Positions 34,176 through 43,844 are shown, counted from the first letter of the stretch. The stretch: DNA of 53,013 bases from Shouchella shacheensis (GCF_001484965.1 NZ_LLYY01000031.1:1-53013), one strand, 5' to 3'. A program made the numbers and translations. Notes: generated by a model from the letters alone, not told the origin.

Positions 34176-36293
34176 ATGAAATGTCAACATTGTCAAACTC
34201 GTGAGGCTGTCGTTTCCTTAAATATCGTACTTAACAATCAAAGCAAAAAAGTGAAGCTCTGTAAGGAATGTTACGAGCTCGTGCAGCAACCGGGCAATTC
34301 TTCTGGCTTTGGGAACTTTGATGATTTGATTAAGCAAATGTTTGCCGGGCAGCAGCCCCACTCTATGAATCAAGCACAGACGCAGCAACAGCCGCCGCAA
34401 AAGCAAGACGGATTTCTTGATCAGAACGGCCACAACTTAACACGCGATGCCGAGGCTGGTGAGATTGATCCTGTCATTGGTCGCGATGAGGAAGTGGAAC
34501 GTGTGATTCAAGTGCTTAGTCGTCGAACAAAAAACAATCCGGTCCTTATTGGTGAAGCCGGTGTCGGAAAAACGGCGATTGCGGAAGGTCTCGCCCGCCG
34601 CATCGCGGAAGGCAACGTTCCTGCTAAATTAACAGGCAAGCAAGTCTATGCGGTTGATTTCTCGTCCCTTGTGGCCGGTACAAGCTACCGCGGACAGTTT
34701 GAAGAAAAAATGCAGGAGCTTGTCAAGGAAGTAAGCGAACGCGACGACGTCATCCTTTTTGTCGATGAGCTGCACATGATGGTTGGTGCTGGAGCGACCT
34801 CTGATGGCTCCATGGATGCTAGCAATATTTTGAAGCCGGCTCTTGCAAGAGGCGACATGCAGCTGATCGGTGCGACGACGCTTAGCGAGTACCGGAAGAT
34901 TGAGAAAGACGCTGCGCTTGAACGCCGCTTCCAGCCGGTAACGGTGAAGGAGCCATCGCAGGATCAAGCCGTGGAAATTTTGAAAGGCCTTCGTTCTGTA
35001 TACGAAGAGTATCACAACGTGAGCTACCCAGACGAAGTCCTAGAAGCGTGCGTGAATCTATCCGACCGCTATATTCAAGATCGTTTCTTGCCGGATAAGG
35101 CGATTGATCTTCTGGATGAAGTCGGTTCTCGCCATTCACTTGCAGAAGATCATGAAGACAAAGCGTCGATTGAAACGCGCGTGCGTGACGTGAGCAGACG
35201 AAAACAAGAAGCGACACAGCAAGAGCGCTATGAAGATGCCGCTTCCCTCCGCGACGAGGAAAATACCTTGAAGGCAAAGCTCGAAGAAGCCGCTTCACAA
35301 GTAGAACGTACAATTGTGAAGGTGGAAGATATTCAGGCGCTCATCGAGAAGCAAACCGGTATTCCGGTTCAAAAACTGCAAAAAGCCGAACAGGAGAAAA
35401 TGAAAGATCTGTCCTCCACTCTTTCCGAGCATGTCATCGGACAAGAAGAGGCTGTAGACAAAGTGGCCAAGGCCGTGAAACGGAGCCGTGCTGGCCTTAA
35501 AGCAGGCAATCGTCCGATCAGCTTCCTATTCGTCGGTCCGACCGGCGTCGGGAAAACGGAACTGACGAAGCAGCTCGCCGCAGAAGTTTTTGGCGACGCG
35601 GAGTCGATGATTCGCCTCGACATGAGTGAGTTTATGGAACAACATTCCGTGTCCAAACTGATTGGTTCCCCTCCGGGCTATGTCGGTCATGAAGAAGGCG
35701 GTCAGCTAACGGAGCGCGTGCGCCGTAATCCTTACAGCATTGTCTTACTCGATGAAGTGGAAAAAGCGCACCCAGATGTGCAGCATATGTTCTTGCAGAT
35801 CATGGAAGACGGTCGTCTTACCGATAGTCAAGGACGTGTCGTTAGCTTTAAAGACACGATCATCATCATGACGTCCAACGCAGGAGTTGGCATCCAAAAA
35901 GCATCTGTCGGCTTTACAACCGAACAAAGCAAAACGCTTGGCATTCTCGACAACTTACAAGACTACTTCAAGCCAGAATTTTTGAACCGTTTTGATGCAT
36001 TGATTGAATTCAACCAGCTGTCTGAAGACAATCTTGTCGAAATCGTTAATGTGATGCTCGATGAACTTCACATTCGCCTGGGTGCCCAAGGCATTGAAAT
36101 GGATGTAGCGGAAGACGCGAAGAAAAAACTCGCTGCCCTTGGCTATCACCCATCCTTCGGTGCCCGCCCTCTCCGCCGTGTCATTCAAGACACGATCGAG
36201 GACGACATCACGGACTTGATCATCAACGAGGAAACGGTGGCTCATGTTTCCGTCGAATTGATTGACGATGCCCTTGTTGTGAAAAACGTATAA
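34176..36293 (+). CDS. clpE: ATP-dependent Clp protease ATPase subunit ClpE
   Basis: A 705-residue Hsp100 unfoldase that partners ClpP to degrade heat-damaged proteins and to help destroy CtsR. The ClpE-specific N-terminal zinc finger is present (Cys3, Cys6, Cys29, Cys32). It is followed by the first AAA+ domain with [13 protein letters not shown] and [13 protein letters not shown], a UVR-like coiled linker ([15 protein letters not shown]), and the second AAA+ domain with [15 protein letters not shown] and [20 protein letters not shown]. The C-terminal D2-small domain has [16 protein letters not shown]. Length agrees with Bacillus subtilis ClpE (699). The ATG follows GAGGAGGAAT. Several CtsR boxes precede it, predicting strong heat induction. 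Confidence 0.98.
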   Translation: MKCQHCQTREAVVSLNIVLNNQSKKVKLCKECYELVQQPGNSSGFGNFDDLIKQMFAGQQPHSMNQAQTQQQPPQKQDGFLDQNGHNLTRDAEAGEIDPVIGRDEEVERVIQVLSRRTKNNPVLIGEAGVGKTAIAEGLARRIAEGNVPAKLTGKQVYAVDFSSLVAGTSYRGQFEEKMQELVKEVSERDDVILFVDELHMMVGAGATSDGSMDASNILKPALARGDMQLIGATTLSEYRKIEKDAALERRFQPVTVKEPSQDQAVEILKGLRSVYEEYHNVSYPDEVLEACVNLSDRYIQDRFLPDKAIDLLDEVGSRHSLAEDHEDKASIETRVRDVSRRKQEATQQERYEDAASLRDEENTLKAKLEEAASQVERTIVKVEDIQALIEKQTGIPVQKLQKAEQEKMKDLSSTLSEHVIGQEEAVDKVAKAVKRSRAGLKAGNRPISFLFVGPTGVGKTELTKQLAAEVFGDAESMIRLDMSEFMEQHSVSKLIGSPPGYVGHEEGGQLTERVRRNPYSIVLLDEVEKAHPDVQHMFLQIMEDGRLTDSQGRVVSFKDTIIIMTSNAGVGIQKASVGFTTEQSKTLGILDNLQDYFKPEFLNRFDALIEFNQLSEDNLVEIVNVMLDELHIRLGAQGIEMDVAEDAKKKLAALGYHPSFGARPLRRVIQDTIEDDITDLIINEETVAHVSVELIDDALVVKNV

Positions 36294-36307
36294 GGTCGGT
36301 AACGGTA

Positions 36308-36341
36308 AGAGACAACGCGACTTCTCGCGTTGTCTCTTTTT
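36308..36341 (+). terminator. clpE terminator
   Basis: AGAGACAACGCGA and TCGCGTTGTCTCT form a perfect 13-bp stem with a CTTC loop followed by TTTTT, 15 bases after the clpE stop. Confidence 0.95.
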
Positions 36342-36357
36342 ATGTCATGACTTCAAA

Positions 36358-36404
36358 CTGACTTTATTAGCTAAAATGACGTATGATTTAAGTAAGTTAG
36401 CTAA
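36358..36404 (+). promoter_or_regulatory. Promoter flanked by two TTAGCTAA palindromes
   Basis: Two identical palindromes TTAGCTAA lie at 36367-36374 and 36397-36404, 30 bases apart, about three helical turns. A TATGAT -10 element (36382-36387) sits between them, with CTGACT as a -35 18 bases upstream. Phd/YefM antitoxins repress their own promoters through paired palindromes, and a Phd-like coding remnant follows directly, so this is a credible operator pair. Confidence 0.55.
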
Positions 36405-36416
36405 TGAGGAGATGCG

Positions 36417-36534
36417 TTAAAAAATGAGAGTGTCTTCACCAAAGTGCAAAATAATTTCGGAAAATACTTGAAGTACGTGGAAGCCAACGAAGAAATTATT
36501 ATAACAAAAAAATGGAAAATACGCGGCCGAAATC
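36417..36534 (+). pseudogene. Phd/YefM antitoxin-like N-terminal domain, frame-broken
   Basis: Translation from 36417 gives LKNESVFTKVQNNFGKYL, then KYVEANEEIIITK, the typical start of a Phd/YefM DNA-binding domain. In the A7 run at 36506-36512 one A too many shifts the frame; after removing it the text continues as NGKYAAEILPCDGENSV straight into the Uma2 domain. The original gene therefore encoded a Phd-Uma2 fusion. No start codon is in frame: a TTA stands five bases after GAGGAG, where a TTG would make a normal start. So the fusion looks doubly damaged. A homopolymer sequencing error could explain the first break but not the missing start. Confidence 0.72.
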
Positions 36535-37182
36535 TTGCCCTGTGATGGCGAAAATTCTGTCACAGAAGAGCAACCTGAATATCGTTCTTCAATCGGTTGG
36601 GTGACTTATGAAGAATTTATGGAATTAACAGAGGAATCGGAACAGAGATTTGAATTAATTGACGGTGTCACCTACAATCTGGCCTCCCCTTCCTACAAAC
36701 ATCAACATGCGGTTAGCGAACTCCACGGACCTTTTTACAACTGGTTTAAAGGAACACCATGTATGCCGCTGACATCTCCGTTTGATGTGACTTTCTTTAA
36801 GAAGGAGAACAACATCTGTGTGGTCCAACCAGATATTGTGGTTATCTGCGACAAAGACAATGTAGACGAGCGAGACAAGTATAGGGGAACGCCGACCCTT
36901 GTGGTCGAAGTGTTATCCTCTTCCACGAGAAGCAAAGACATGTTGAAAAAGCTTGAGTTATATCAACAATGCGGTGTCAAAGAATACTGGATTGTCGATC
37001 CAATCAATGAACATATGTTGATCTATTTGCTGGAGGACAATGACATCATCAACAACAAAACCTATTCAAAACATGCCCGCCAAACAGCCCGCTCCGATGT
37101 ATTTGAAGGACTGGAAGCGGACTTGCAGGAGGTGTTTGCTTTGATGGCGCTGGGTGATTATATTTCGCAGACAGACATGTAA
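36535..37182 (+). CDS. Uma2 family (DUF820) putative endonuclease, copy 3 (C-terminal part of a former Phd-Uma2 fusion)
   Basis: This open frame encodes up to 215 residues; the Uma2 domain itself starts near residue 20 (WVTYEEFMELTEESEQRFEL). It has the family landmarks LIDGVTYNLASPSYKHQ, VVQPDIVVICDKD, TLVVEVLSSSTRSKDMLKKL and GVKEYWIVDP. It is more diverged from the other two Uma2 proteins of the window than they are from each other. The first in-frame start is a TTG at 36535 without a convincing ribosome site, because the true N-terminus lay in the frame-broken Phd-like region upstream. Whether the domain is still translated is uncertain. Confidence 0.78.
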   Translation: MPCDGENSVTEEQPEYRSSIGWVTYEEFMELTEESEQRFELIDGVTYNLASPSYKHQHAVSELHGPFYNWFKGTPCMPLTSPFDVTFFKKENNICVVQPDIVVICDKDNVDERDKYRGTPTLVVEVLSSSTRSKDMLKKLELYQQCGVKEYWIVDPINEHMLIYLLEDNDIINNKTYSKHARQTARSDVFEGLEADLQEVFALMALGDYISQTDM

Positions 37183-37242
37183 TGAGACCTGTCTCCTTTG
37201 CCCCCTGCGTCACAGCATCTTGTCGGACATTCTTGACCACTT

Positions 37243-37292
37243 CAAAAAACCACCGACGGATGTCTTCCGCCATCGGTGGGTCTCGCTTTTTT
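37243..37292. terminator. Bidirectional terminator between Uma2 and the oxidoreductase gene
   Basis: CCACCGA and TCGGTGG frame an inner CGGA/TTCCG pairing, with TTTTTT runs on each side. It serves the convergent genes ending at 37182 and 37291. Confidence 0.8.
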
Positions 37293-38271
37293 AAAACCTG
37301 ACGACGGTTCTTCCCCGTACCTCCCCTTGCAGAATTTGCGCAAAGACTTGATCCAACTCTTCAAGCTCCACTTCCTGCACGACAGGTTCCAGCGCTGTAG
37401 GCTTGAGGTCATCGCCAAGTCGTTTCCACGCTCGAGTTCTCTCCTTCATTGGGCATGTAACGGAATCGATGCCCAGCCAGTTCACGCCGCGGCCAATAAA
37501 CGGGAAGACGGTGGTTTGCACATCGGCCCCAGCTGTAAACCCGCTGGTCGCTACCGAGCCGCCCCGTTTTAGGGTGCTTAGGATATAGGAAAGCGTCTTC
37601 CCGCCCACAGGATCGACGGCTCCCGCCCATTTGGCTGTGCGCACGGTTTGTTCACCGTCGTCTTCAAGCTCGCTTCGATCGACGACATGTGTGGCTCCAA
37701 GTCCATATAGATAATCATGCTCCTCTTTCTTGCCGGTTCCGGCCGTAACTTCATAGCCAAGGCCAGCGAGCATATGAACGGCTAGGCTGCCTACGCCTCC
37801 GGTGGCTCCAGGAACAACGACGGGCCCCGCTTCTGGTGTCAGCCCGTTGTCTCCCAGGCGCTGAATCGAAAGCGCAGCAGTGAGGCCTGCGGTTCCGAGG
37901 GCCATCGCTTCTTGTAAGGTCAACCCGTCTGGAAGTGGAACGACCCAGTCTCCAGGTATGCTGGCCATTTCGCTATAGCCCCCGTGATGGCCGGTGCCGA
38001 TGCGGTAGCTTGTCGCAATGACGGCCTCTCCTTCTTTGAAGCGTTCGTCCTCAGATTTGACGACCGTCCCGGCCAAGTCGATACCTGGGATGAGCGGAAA
38101 GAAGTCAGCCAGCTTTCCTTGTGTTGCGACTAAGGCGTCCTTGTAGTTCACGCTTGAATAGGAAACGGCGATGGTAACCTCTCCCTCTGAAAGCTGTTGA
38201 GGCTCCCACGTTTCGACTGCCGATTTTATGGTTTCTTCTTCCTTACGAATCACATACGCTTTAAAACTCAT
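37291..38271 (-). CDS. Acrylyl-CoA reductase / YhdH-type quinone oxidoreductase
   Basis: A 326-residue medium-chain (zinc-free) oxidoreductase of the YhdH/AcuI group, NADPH-dependent enzymes that reduce acrylyl-CoA or related enones. It shows SYSSVNYKDALVATQGK, PGIDLAGTVV, ALGTAGLTAALSI and the nucleotide-binding VVPGATGGVGSLAVHML. The ATG follows GGGGGAG. It diverges from the kynurenine operon with 155 bases between and has no clear functional link to it. Confidence 0.93.
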   Translation of the reverse strand: MSFKAYVIRKEEETIKSAVETWEPQQLSEGEVTIAVSYSSVNYKDALVATQGKLADFFPLIPGIDLAGTVVKSEDERFKEGEAVIATSYRIGTGHHGGYSEMASIPGDWVVPLPDGLTLQEAMALGTAGLTAALSIQRLGDNGLTPEAGPVVVPGATGGVGSLAVHMLAGLGYEVTAGTGKKEEHDYLYGLGATHVVDRSELEDDGEQTVRTAKWAGAVDPVGGKTLSYILSTLKRGGSVATSGFTAGADVQTTVFPFIGRGVNWLGIDSVTCPMKERTRAWKRLGDDLKPTALEPVVQEVELEELDQVFAQILQGEVRGRTVVRF

Positions 38272-38365
38272 TGGTTCACTCCCCCTTTATAACAGTCCTC
38301 CACCTTTTGTTTTACCCCTTCTGAAATAGTTAAAACCTCACTTCTTCCGATGACGAAAATAGCGA

Positions 38366-38394
38366 TTGCCAACGACTGCCTTTCTTGGTACGTT
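38366..38394 (+). promoter_or_regulatory. Candidate promoter of the kyn operon
   Basis: TTGCCA and TACGTT are separated by 17 bases, about 20 bases before the AAGGAGG of kynU. The -10 element is weak; no operator was recognised. Confidence 0.4.
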
Positions 38395-38426
38395 AAGTAG
38401 GAATGAAATAGAAGGAGGACGACGAC

Positions 38427-39707
38427 ATGCTCACCGATGCAGCCACGCGTGTGTACGCGGAAAAATTAGATGAGAACGACCCACTGAACGCTTACGCCTC
38501 TCTTTTCTATAAAGAGAAGCAAACGGTTTATGTTGACGGCAATTCCCTTGGACTTCTAAGCACGCTTGCAGAGGAAGCAACGCTTGCAATTCTCGAGTCG
38601 TGGAAACGCTATGGCATTGACGGCTGGACGGAAGGCGAGCATCCGTGGTTTACTCTATCCGAAAGCCTTGCATCGCAAATGGCGCCACTCCTCGGCGCTC
38701 ATCGCGACGAAGTGATGGTCACCGGCTCGACGACCTCTAATTTGCACCAGCTACTGGCGACATTTTATAAGCCTGATAGCACTCGCACCAAAATCGTTGC
38801 CGATGAATTAAATTTCCCGACCGACCTTTACGCCCTGGATGCGCAGGTTCGCTTGCACCAGCTTGATCCGCAAGACCATTTACAGCTTATAAAAAGCCGG
38901 GACGGGCACACACTTGCAGAAGAGGACATTCTCGCTGCGATGACAGACGATGTGGCGGTTGTTATTCTCTCCTCCGTGCTTTACCGAAGTGGTCAGGTGC
39001 TTGACATGGCACGTTTAACGAAAGCGGCGCATGAGCGCGGCATTTTGATTGGCTTTGACCTCTGTCACTCGATCGGTTCTCTTCCCCACTCGCTATCCAA
39101 AGATGATGTCGATTTCGCGTTCTGGTGTTCCTACAAACACTTAAATGGCGGGCCTGGAAGCGTTGGGGGGTTATTCGTAAACAGACGCTTTCACAGCGAG
39201 CGACCGGGCCTTGCGGGCTGGTTTGGCTCCGATAAAGAGAAGCAGTTTGATTTGGCCACAAGCTTTACAAAGGCCGCGGGTGCAGGCGCCTATCAAATGG
39301 GGACACCACATGTGCTCTCTCTTGCGCCGCTCATCGGCTCGCTTGAACTGTTCTCAGAAGTGGGCATTGAAAACATTCGCAGAAAATCCTTGCAGCTGAC
39401 CGACTATATGCTGACCTTGCTGTCGGAGTTTCCAGAAACTCGCCAGTTCAAAGTGATGAACCCGCGTTCCCACCGGGAAAGAGGGGCTCATGTGTACTTG
39501 GAGCATCCGGAAGCGGCTCGAATCTGCAAAGCGCTTAAAGCTCAGCACGTTATTCCTGATTTCCGCGCCCCAAGCGGCATACGAATGGCACCAGTGGCTC
39601 TCTACAATAGCTTTGTAGATGTTTGGGCATGCGTCCGTACGCTTGCTTGGATTATGCGCGAGGAAACCTATAAGAACTTTGATAATGAACGAGGAGTGAT
39701 CGCGTAA
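38427..39707 (+). CDS. kynU: Kynureninase
   Basis: A 426-residue PLP-dependent kynureninase that splits kynurenine into anthranilate and alanine. The PLP lysine lies in [16 protein letters not shown]; other landmarks are [10 protein letters not shown] at the N-terminus and [15 protein letters not shown] at the C-terminus. The ATG follows GGAGG with eight bases between. It is the first gene of a tight kynU-kynB-kynA-transporter operon, with the next ATG one base past its TAA. No kynurenine 3-monooxygenase gene is present, so the expected end product is anthranilate. Confidence 0.97.
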   Translation: MLTDAATRVYAEKLDENDPLNAYASLFYKEKQTVYVDGNSLGLLSTLAEEATLAILESWKRYGIDGWTEGEHPWFTLSESLASQMAPLLGAHRDEVMVTGSTTSNLHQLLATFYKPDSTRTKIVADELNFPTDLYALDAQVRLHQLDPQDHLQLIKSRDGHTLAEEDILAAMTDDVAVVILSSVLYRSGQVLDMARLTKAAHERGILIGFDLCHSIGSLPHSLSKDDVDFAFWCSYKHLNGGPGSVGGLFVNRRFHSERPGLAGWFGSDKEKQFDLATSFTKAAGAGAYQMGTPHVLSLAPLIGSLELFSEVGIENIRRKSLQLTDYMLTLLSEFPETRQFKVMNPRSHRERGAHVYLEHPEAARICKALKAQHVIPDFRAPSGIRMAPVALYNSFVDVWACVRTLAWIMREETYKNFDNERGVIA

Positions 39708-40352
39708 ATGGCCTGGATCGATATTACCCAACCGTTAAATGAAACGATTGCCCATTGGCCTGGGGACCGGGCATTTTCTTACACGCTTGAAGCAAGCAAG
39801 GAGGAAACAGGATCGGTCAACATTGGGTCGGTTTCCATGAGCCTGCATACAGGGACACATATCGATGCTCCGTTTCATTTTAATAGTGACGGAACACAAG
39901 TCCATGAACTTTCGCTTAAGACGTACATTGGTCCTGCCCGTGTGATTGAAGCGCTTGATGCCAAAGTCTTAAACGAAGACCTTTTCAGACGCTACTCCCT
40001 CTCAGGCGTCAAGCGCTTGCTAGTGAAAACGAAGCGGCAAGCAAACGCGCATCTGTTTCCGAAGGTGCTTCCGCCTGTGACAGAAGACGGCGCTCGCTAT
40101 CTTTCTACGCTCGGGGTCTGTTTGCTCGGCGTGGACGTGCCGAGTGTGGATGAGCCCGAGAGCAAGACGTTGGATGGGCATCACGCGTTGGGTCGTGCCG
40201 GGGTGGCAATACTCGAAAACGCTCGTCTTGAGCATGTAGAACCTGGAGACTACGAGCTTATTGCTTTGCCGCTTTTGATTGAAGGAGCTGATGGTTCTCC
40301 CGTGCGTGCGGTACTGAAGTCGGCGGGCGGAGGTAATGAGCATGGCGAATAA
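39708..40352 (+). CDS. kynB: Kynurenine formamidase (arylformamidase)
   Basis: A 214-residue cyclase-family metal enzyme that hydrolyses N-formylkynurenine to kynurenine and formate. The metal motif [12 protein letters not shown] is intact, and [15 protein letters not shown] and [13 protein letters not shown] are typical of bacterial KynB. The ATG immediately follows the kynU stop, with GAGGAGTGAT inside the end of kynU. Its own 3' end overlaps kynA by 11 bases. The order places it between the genes for the steps before and after it. Confidence 0.96.
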   Translation: MAWIDITQPLNETIAHWPGDRAFSYTLEASKEETGSVNIGSVSMSLHTGTHIDAPFHFNSDGTQVHELSLKTYIGPARVIEALDAKVLNEDLFRRYSLSGVKRLLVKTKRQANAHLFPKVLPPVTEDGARYLSTLGVCLLGVDVPSVDEPESKTLDGHHALGRAGVAILENARLEHVEPGDYELIALPLLIEGADGSPVRAVLKSAGGGNEHGE

Positions 40353-41178
40353 CCCGGACGATTTGACCGAAAATGTCTATACCGATTTTTCCGAGGCAAT
40401 GAGCTATGGCGATTACTTACAGCTTGACTCCATTTTGCAAAGTCAGCGCCGCCTCTCTGGCCATCATGATGAGATGCTCTTTATTGTGATTCATCAGGTG
40501 AGTGAACTCTGGATGAAGCTGATGCTTCATGAAATCAACGGGGCTATATCCTCCATCAAAAAGGAAGACTTCCAGCCAGCCTTTAAGCAGCTCGCCCGGG
40601 TCTCGAAGGTGCAAGCGCAAATCATTCAAGCCTGGGATGTGCTCGCGACGATGACGCCTGCGGAATACGCAGAGTTTCGCGACTCCCTTGGGCAGGCGTC
40701 CGGCTTCCAGTCGTACCAGCACCGGCAGCTCGAATTCGCGCTTGGCAAGAAGACCCCACATATTCTGCGCATCTATGAGCATAACAAGGAGTTGCACCAG
40801 GTTCTGCATGAGGCTTATCATGCCCCGAGCCTTTATGACGCGACGATCCAAGCTCTCGCTAAACGCGGGCTTCCCATTGATAAAGCCGTGCTGCACCGAG
40901 ATGTTACCATTACACATGAAGCGAACGAGTCTGTTCAGCACGCGTGGGAAACGGTTTATAGTGACGTGAACCGCTACTGGAATTTGTATCAACTTGCAGA
41001 AAAGCTCGTGGACCTAGAAGACTGGCACCAGCAGTGGCGTTTTCGACACATGAAAACGGTGGAGCGCATTATTGGCCATAAAAAGGGCACGGGCGGTTCG
41101 AGCGGGGTCGGTTACTTGCAGCATGTGCTCAAAGACCGCTTCTTCCCAGAGTTATGGGATGTGCGGACAACCCTTTAA
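40342..41178 (+). CDS. kynA: Tryptophan 2,3-dioxygenase
   Basis: A 278-residue haem dioxygenase that opens the indole ring of tryptophan to give N-formylkynurenine. Landmarks are [34 protein letters not shown] and [16 protein letters not shown] choose the second ATG (40342) because GGAGG lies eight bases before it; the first ATG is only two bases from that site. Length matches the family. Overlap with kynB indicates translational coupling. Confidence 0.97.
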   Translation: MANNPDDLTENVYTDFSEAMSYGDYLQLDSILQSQRRLSGHHDEMLFIVIHQVSELWMKLMLHEINGAISSIKKEDFQPAFKQLARVSKVQAQIIQAWDVLATMTPAEYAEFRDSLGQASGFQSYQHRQLEFALGKKTPHILRIYEHNKELHQVLHEAYHAPSLYDATIQALAKRGLPIDKAVLHRDVTITHEANESVQHAWETVYSDVNRYWNLYQLAEKLVDLEDWHQQWRFRHMKTVERIIGHKKGTGGSSGVGYLQHVLKDRFFPELWDVRTTL

Positions 41179-41217
41179 TCAAAAAGGTCGTAAATCAAAT
41201 ATAGGAGGCATTTGACC

Positions 41218-42552
41218 ATGAAAGAACAATGGTCTTCAAAGCTCGGTTTTATTCTCGCCTCGGCTGGCGCGGCAGTTGGACTTGGTGCGCTCTGGCGCTT
41301 TCCTTACCTAACGGGAACCAACGGTGGCGGGGCGTTCTTTTTTCTTTTTATTGTTTTTACACTGCTCATTGGCTTGCCGATGTTGATCAGCGAATTCGTC
41401 ATTGGAAGAGGCTCCAAAAAAGAGGCGGCCTCCGCTTATAAAGCGCTGGTCCCTCGTGGCCTCTGGCGATGGATTGGACGCTTCGGCGTGCTCGGCTCCT
41501 TTTTGTTGCTGACGTTTTATGCTGTGGTCGGTGGTTGGATCATGATCTATACGATTCTCTCAATCGCCGGTTTCATTTTACAGAATGGCGGGGATTACGG
41601 GGAATTGTTCGGGATGATTACAGCGGATCCGTGGCTGACGCTTCTCGGTTTTGCCTTGTTCATTGCTCTAAACGTTGTGGTCCTTTCTTTCGGCATTCAA
41701 AAAGGAATTGAGCGTGCCAACAAGTACCTCATGCCTCTGCTCTTCTTCTTTTTAATTATTTTAATTGGTCGGGCACTGACGCTTGAAGGTGCCATGGAGG
41801 GTGTACGATTTCTCCTCTATCCGGATTTCTCACAGATCACCACAAGTGGTTTACTCGAGGCGCTGGGGCACTCGTTCTTTTCGCTAGCCGTCGGTTTTTC
41901 CTGCATGGTGACCTACAGTTCCTATCTTGGGAAGGCGCAGAACTTGCCACAATCGGCCTCCTTTATTGCGGGAATGAATATTGTCATTTCTTTGCTTGCG
42001 GGGCTTGCGATCTTCCCGATTGTGTTTGCGTTCGGCCTAGAACCAGAGAGCGGGCCAGGACTTCTCTTTATTGCCCTTCCGACGGTGTTCTCACAAATGC
42101 CGCTGGGTGGCTTGTTTTTAAGCCTGTTCTTGTTGCTCTTTTTGTTTGCGACGCTGACGTCCTCCTTTAGCCTGCTGGAAATTATCGTTTCTGCGTTCAC
42201 GCAGGCAAAACCCTATAAGAGGCGCAATGTCTCCATGGTTGCTGGTTTCGCGCTGCTGATTGCCGGCACGCCTGCCGCTCTTTCCTCAGGGGTTCTGGCT
42301 CATATTCAGTGGTTCGACCGTTCGATTTTTGACTTGACGGACTTTGTGGTCTCCAACTTGATGCTGCCGATTGGCTGCTTTGCGATTGCCCTTTTTGTCG
42401 GCTTTAAGATGAACAGAGAGCTTATCCATGAGCAATATCTCCTCTCTACCGGCAGATGGAGCACCTCAACGTATACGCTTTGGCATCGATTAATGCAAAC
42501 GCTCGTTCCACTAACGATCGGCCTTGTTTTTATTTTGCAGTTTGTGTTGTAA
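41218..42552 (+). CDS. NSS-family sodium-dependent amino-acid transporter
   Basis: A 444-residue neurotransmitter:sodium symporter family protein with about eleven helices. The first helix signature WSSKLGFILASAGAAVGLG followed by ALWRFPYLTGTNGGGAF carries the sodium- and substrate-binding unwound region. The ATG at 41218 follows AGGAGG with nine bases between. It is the last gene of the kyn operon, followed by a terminator, so tryptophan (as in bacterial TnaT) is the likeliest substrate; kynurenine or anthranilate are alternatives. Confidence 0.92.
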   Translation: MKEQWSSKLGFILASAGAAVGLGALWRFPYLTGTNGGGAFFFLFIVFTLLIGLPMLISEFVIGRGSKKEAASAYKALVPRGLWRWIGRFGVLGSFLLLTFYAVVGGWIMIYTILSIAGFILQNGGDYGELFGMITADPWLTLLGFALFIALNVVVLSFGIQKGIERANKYLMPLLFFFLIILIGRALTLEGAMEGVRFLLYPDFSQITTSGLLEALGHSFFSLAVGFSCMVTYSSYLGKAQNLPQSASFIAGMNIVISLLAGLAIFPIVFAFGLEPESGPGLLFIALPTVFSQMPLGGLFLSLFLLLFLFATLTSSFSLLEIIVSAFTQAKPYKRRNVSMVAGFALLIAGTPAALSSGVLAHIQWFDRSIFDLTDFVVSNLMLPIGCFAIALFVGFKMNRELIHEQYLLSTGRWSTSTYTLWHRLMQTLVPLTIGLVFILQFVL

Positions 42553-42565
42553 GCAAAGCGATGAA

Positions 42566-42604
42566 CAAAAGCCCAATTTTTCTTATGGAGAAATTGGGCT
42601 TTTG
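42566..42604 (+). terminator. kyn operon terminator
   Basis: AAAAGCCCAATTT and AAATTGGGCTTTT form a long stem shortly after the transporter stop, ending in TTTTGC; it can work in both directions. Confidence 0.88.
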
Positions 42605-42938
42605 CATGGGCGTTCTCGTACATGAACGCTCATATTTGACAACGAAAAAAGTTCCTCAACGCACTTGTAATGATTGTCTTTGCTGCTGTTGGCGTGCTAT
42701 TAAGTTTTATTTTTCGGGAAAAAGCGCGTTTGCCTGCCGATTCGAAGTTACACCTGCTAATATCGTAAAATTACATGCTGATTTCAAATAATACCTGCCA
42801 CTTCCCTCGGATACATGCCCCCCTGATTTACCAGCTGCAGTTGGTGCGTTATAAGCTAGAGATTGCGTATTCCTGCTAGCTCCCACTATACTTCACAAAA
42901 AAACCGATCATGACGTTTTGTACTAGTGGAACTAGGAA
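42605..42938. other. 334-base stretch without a supported gene
   Basis: On the plus strand a short frame reads MIVFAAVGVLLSFIFREK, a single membrane helix, but it lacks a ribosome site and ends after about 32 codons at about 42767. It may be a fragment of a former membrane-protein gene. Nothing else is recognisable. Confidence 0.4.
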
Positions 42939-43514
42939 TTAACTCCATTTTGAAACGTTCCTTGGTTGGTGCGCTTCGAGCTTTGCGATGAGCGTCTCTG
43001 GAGTTTTTTCCGTGATAATGAAGTCGCGATAAGTCGAACGCATGAAGCCTTCGTTAATCGTGTGGTCAAGCATCGCAAGCAGTGGATTGTAAAAGTCATT
43101 GATGTTCAAAAAACTGCATGGCTTTTCATGATAGCCAATCTGCGCCCACGTGAAGACTTCGAACCACTCTTCAAGCGTTCCTGCTCCCCCGGGAAGGGCA
43201 ATAAAGGCATCCGAGAGGTCGGCCATCATCGCCTTTCGCTCATGCATCGTTTTGACGACGTGAAGCTCGCTTACTTGATGGTGGGCAATCTCTACGTTCC
43301 TCAGTTTCTCTGGGATGACGCCAATCACGCGCCCTCCGGCTCGCAGGCAAGCATCCGCAATCGCTCCCATACACCCTACTTGAGCGCCGCCATAAACAAG
43401 CGTGATGTTCATCTCTGCTAGATAGGCCCCTAGCCTCTGGGCCTCTTTTACATACAATGGATGATTCCCTTCGCTTGAGCCGCAAAAAACGGCTACTGAG
43501 TCTAGTTTACTCAT
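42939..43514 (-). CDS. LOG family (TIGR00730) nucleotide phosphoribohydrolase-like protein
   Basis: A 191-residue Rossmann-fold protein of the LOG/YvdD family. The signature PGGAGTLEEWFEVFTWAQIG is present, with VAVFCGSSEGNHPLY and YGGAQVGCMGAIADA at the nucleotide site. Family members cleave cytokinin-type nucleoside monophosphates or AMP; the physiological substrate in Bacillaceae is unclear. Two ATGs stand in a row; I use the second (43514), eight bases after AGGGGAG. It is a single-gene unit. Confidence 0.93.
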   Translation of the reverse strand: MSKLDSVAVFCGSSEGNHPLYVKEAQRLGAYLAEMNITLVYGGAQVGCMGAIADACLRAGGRVIGVIPEKLRNVEIAHHQVSELHVVKTMHERKAMMADLSDAFIALPGGAGTLEEWFEVFTWAQIGYHEKPCSFLNINDFYNPLLAMLDHTINEGFMRSTYRDFIITEKTPETLIAKLEAHQPRNVSKWS

Positions 43515-43668
43515 CATCAATGCTCCCCTCTCCTTTTCTCTGTACCCTATTAGGATACCAGAGAACAGACGACAGTGGCGGGTTATTTACAGGGTACGCG
43601 GGTGGATAAAGGTTGATGTAATTTGGTGAATCTCCAAAGGACTTTTAAGAATGAAATTTTTTCGCGGA

Positions 43669-43736
43669 GAACGCCGAGAGAGCCCTCGAACGCCGAGAGA
43701 GAGCCTCGGAACGTCGAGAGAGAGCCTCGGAACGCC
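43669..43736. repeat. 21-bp tandem repeat, about 3.3 copies
   Basis: The unit GAACGCCGAGAGAGAGCCTCG occurs at 43688-43708, with one change at 43709-43729, in a 19-base version at 43669-43687, and as a partial copy at 43730-43736. It lies in the 330-base gap between the LOG-family gene and the DNA glycosylase. A translation of the minus strand gives a repetitive RSEALSR text that I do not regard as a protein. The rest of the gap holds nothing recognisable. Confidence 0.9.
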
Positions 43737-43844
43737 AAAATCCTCTCTTGAATCTTAAAGATAGGGTTTTTATGGGATTTGTTTGCAAGAGCAATGGCAC
43801 TTGCACGGGCAAGCCCCCCTTACATAAGCAATAAACCACCGAAC

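Noticed and set aside
43669-43736. Possible CRISPR array
   Set aside because: The units are directly adjacent with no spacers, so this is a tandem repeat and not a CRISPR.
43645-43839. Minus-strand frame with RSEALSR repeats
   Set aside because: The text simply reflects the 21-bp tandem repeat; no ribosome site and no flanking conserved sequence.
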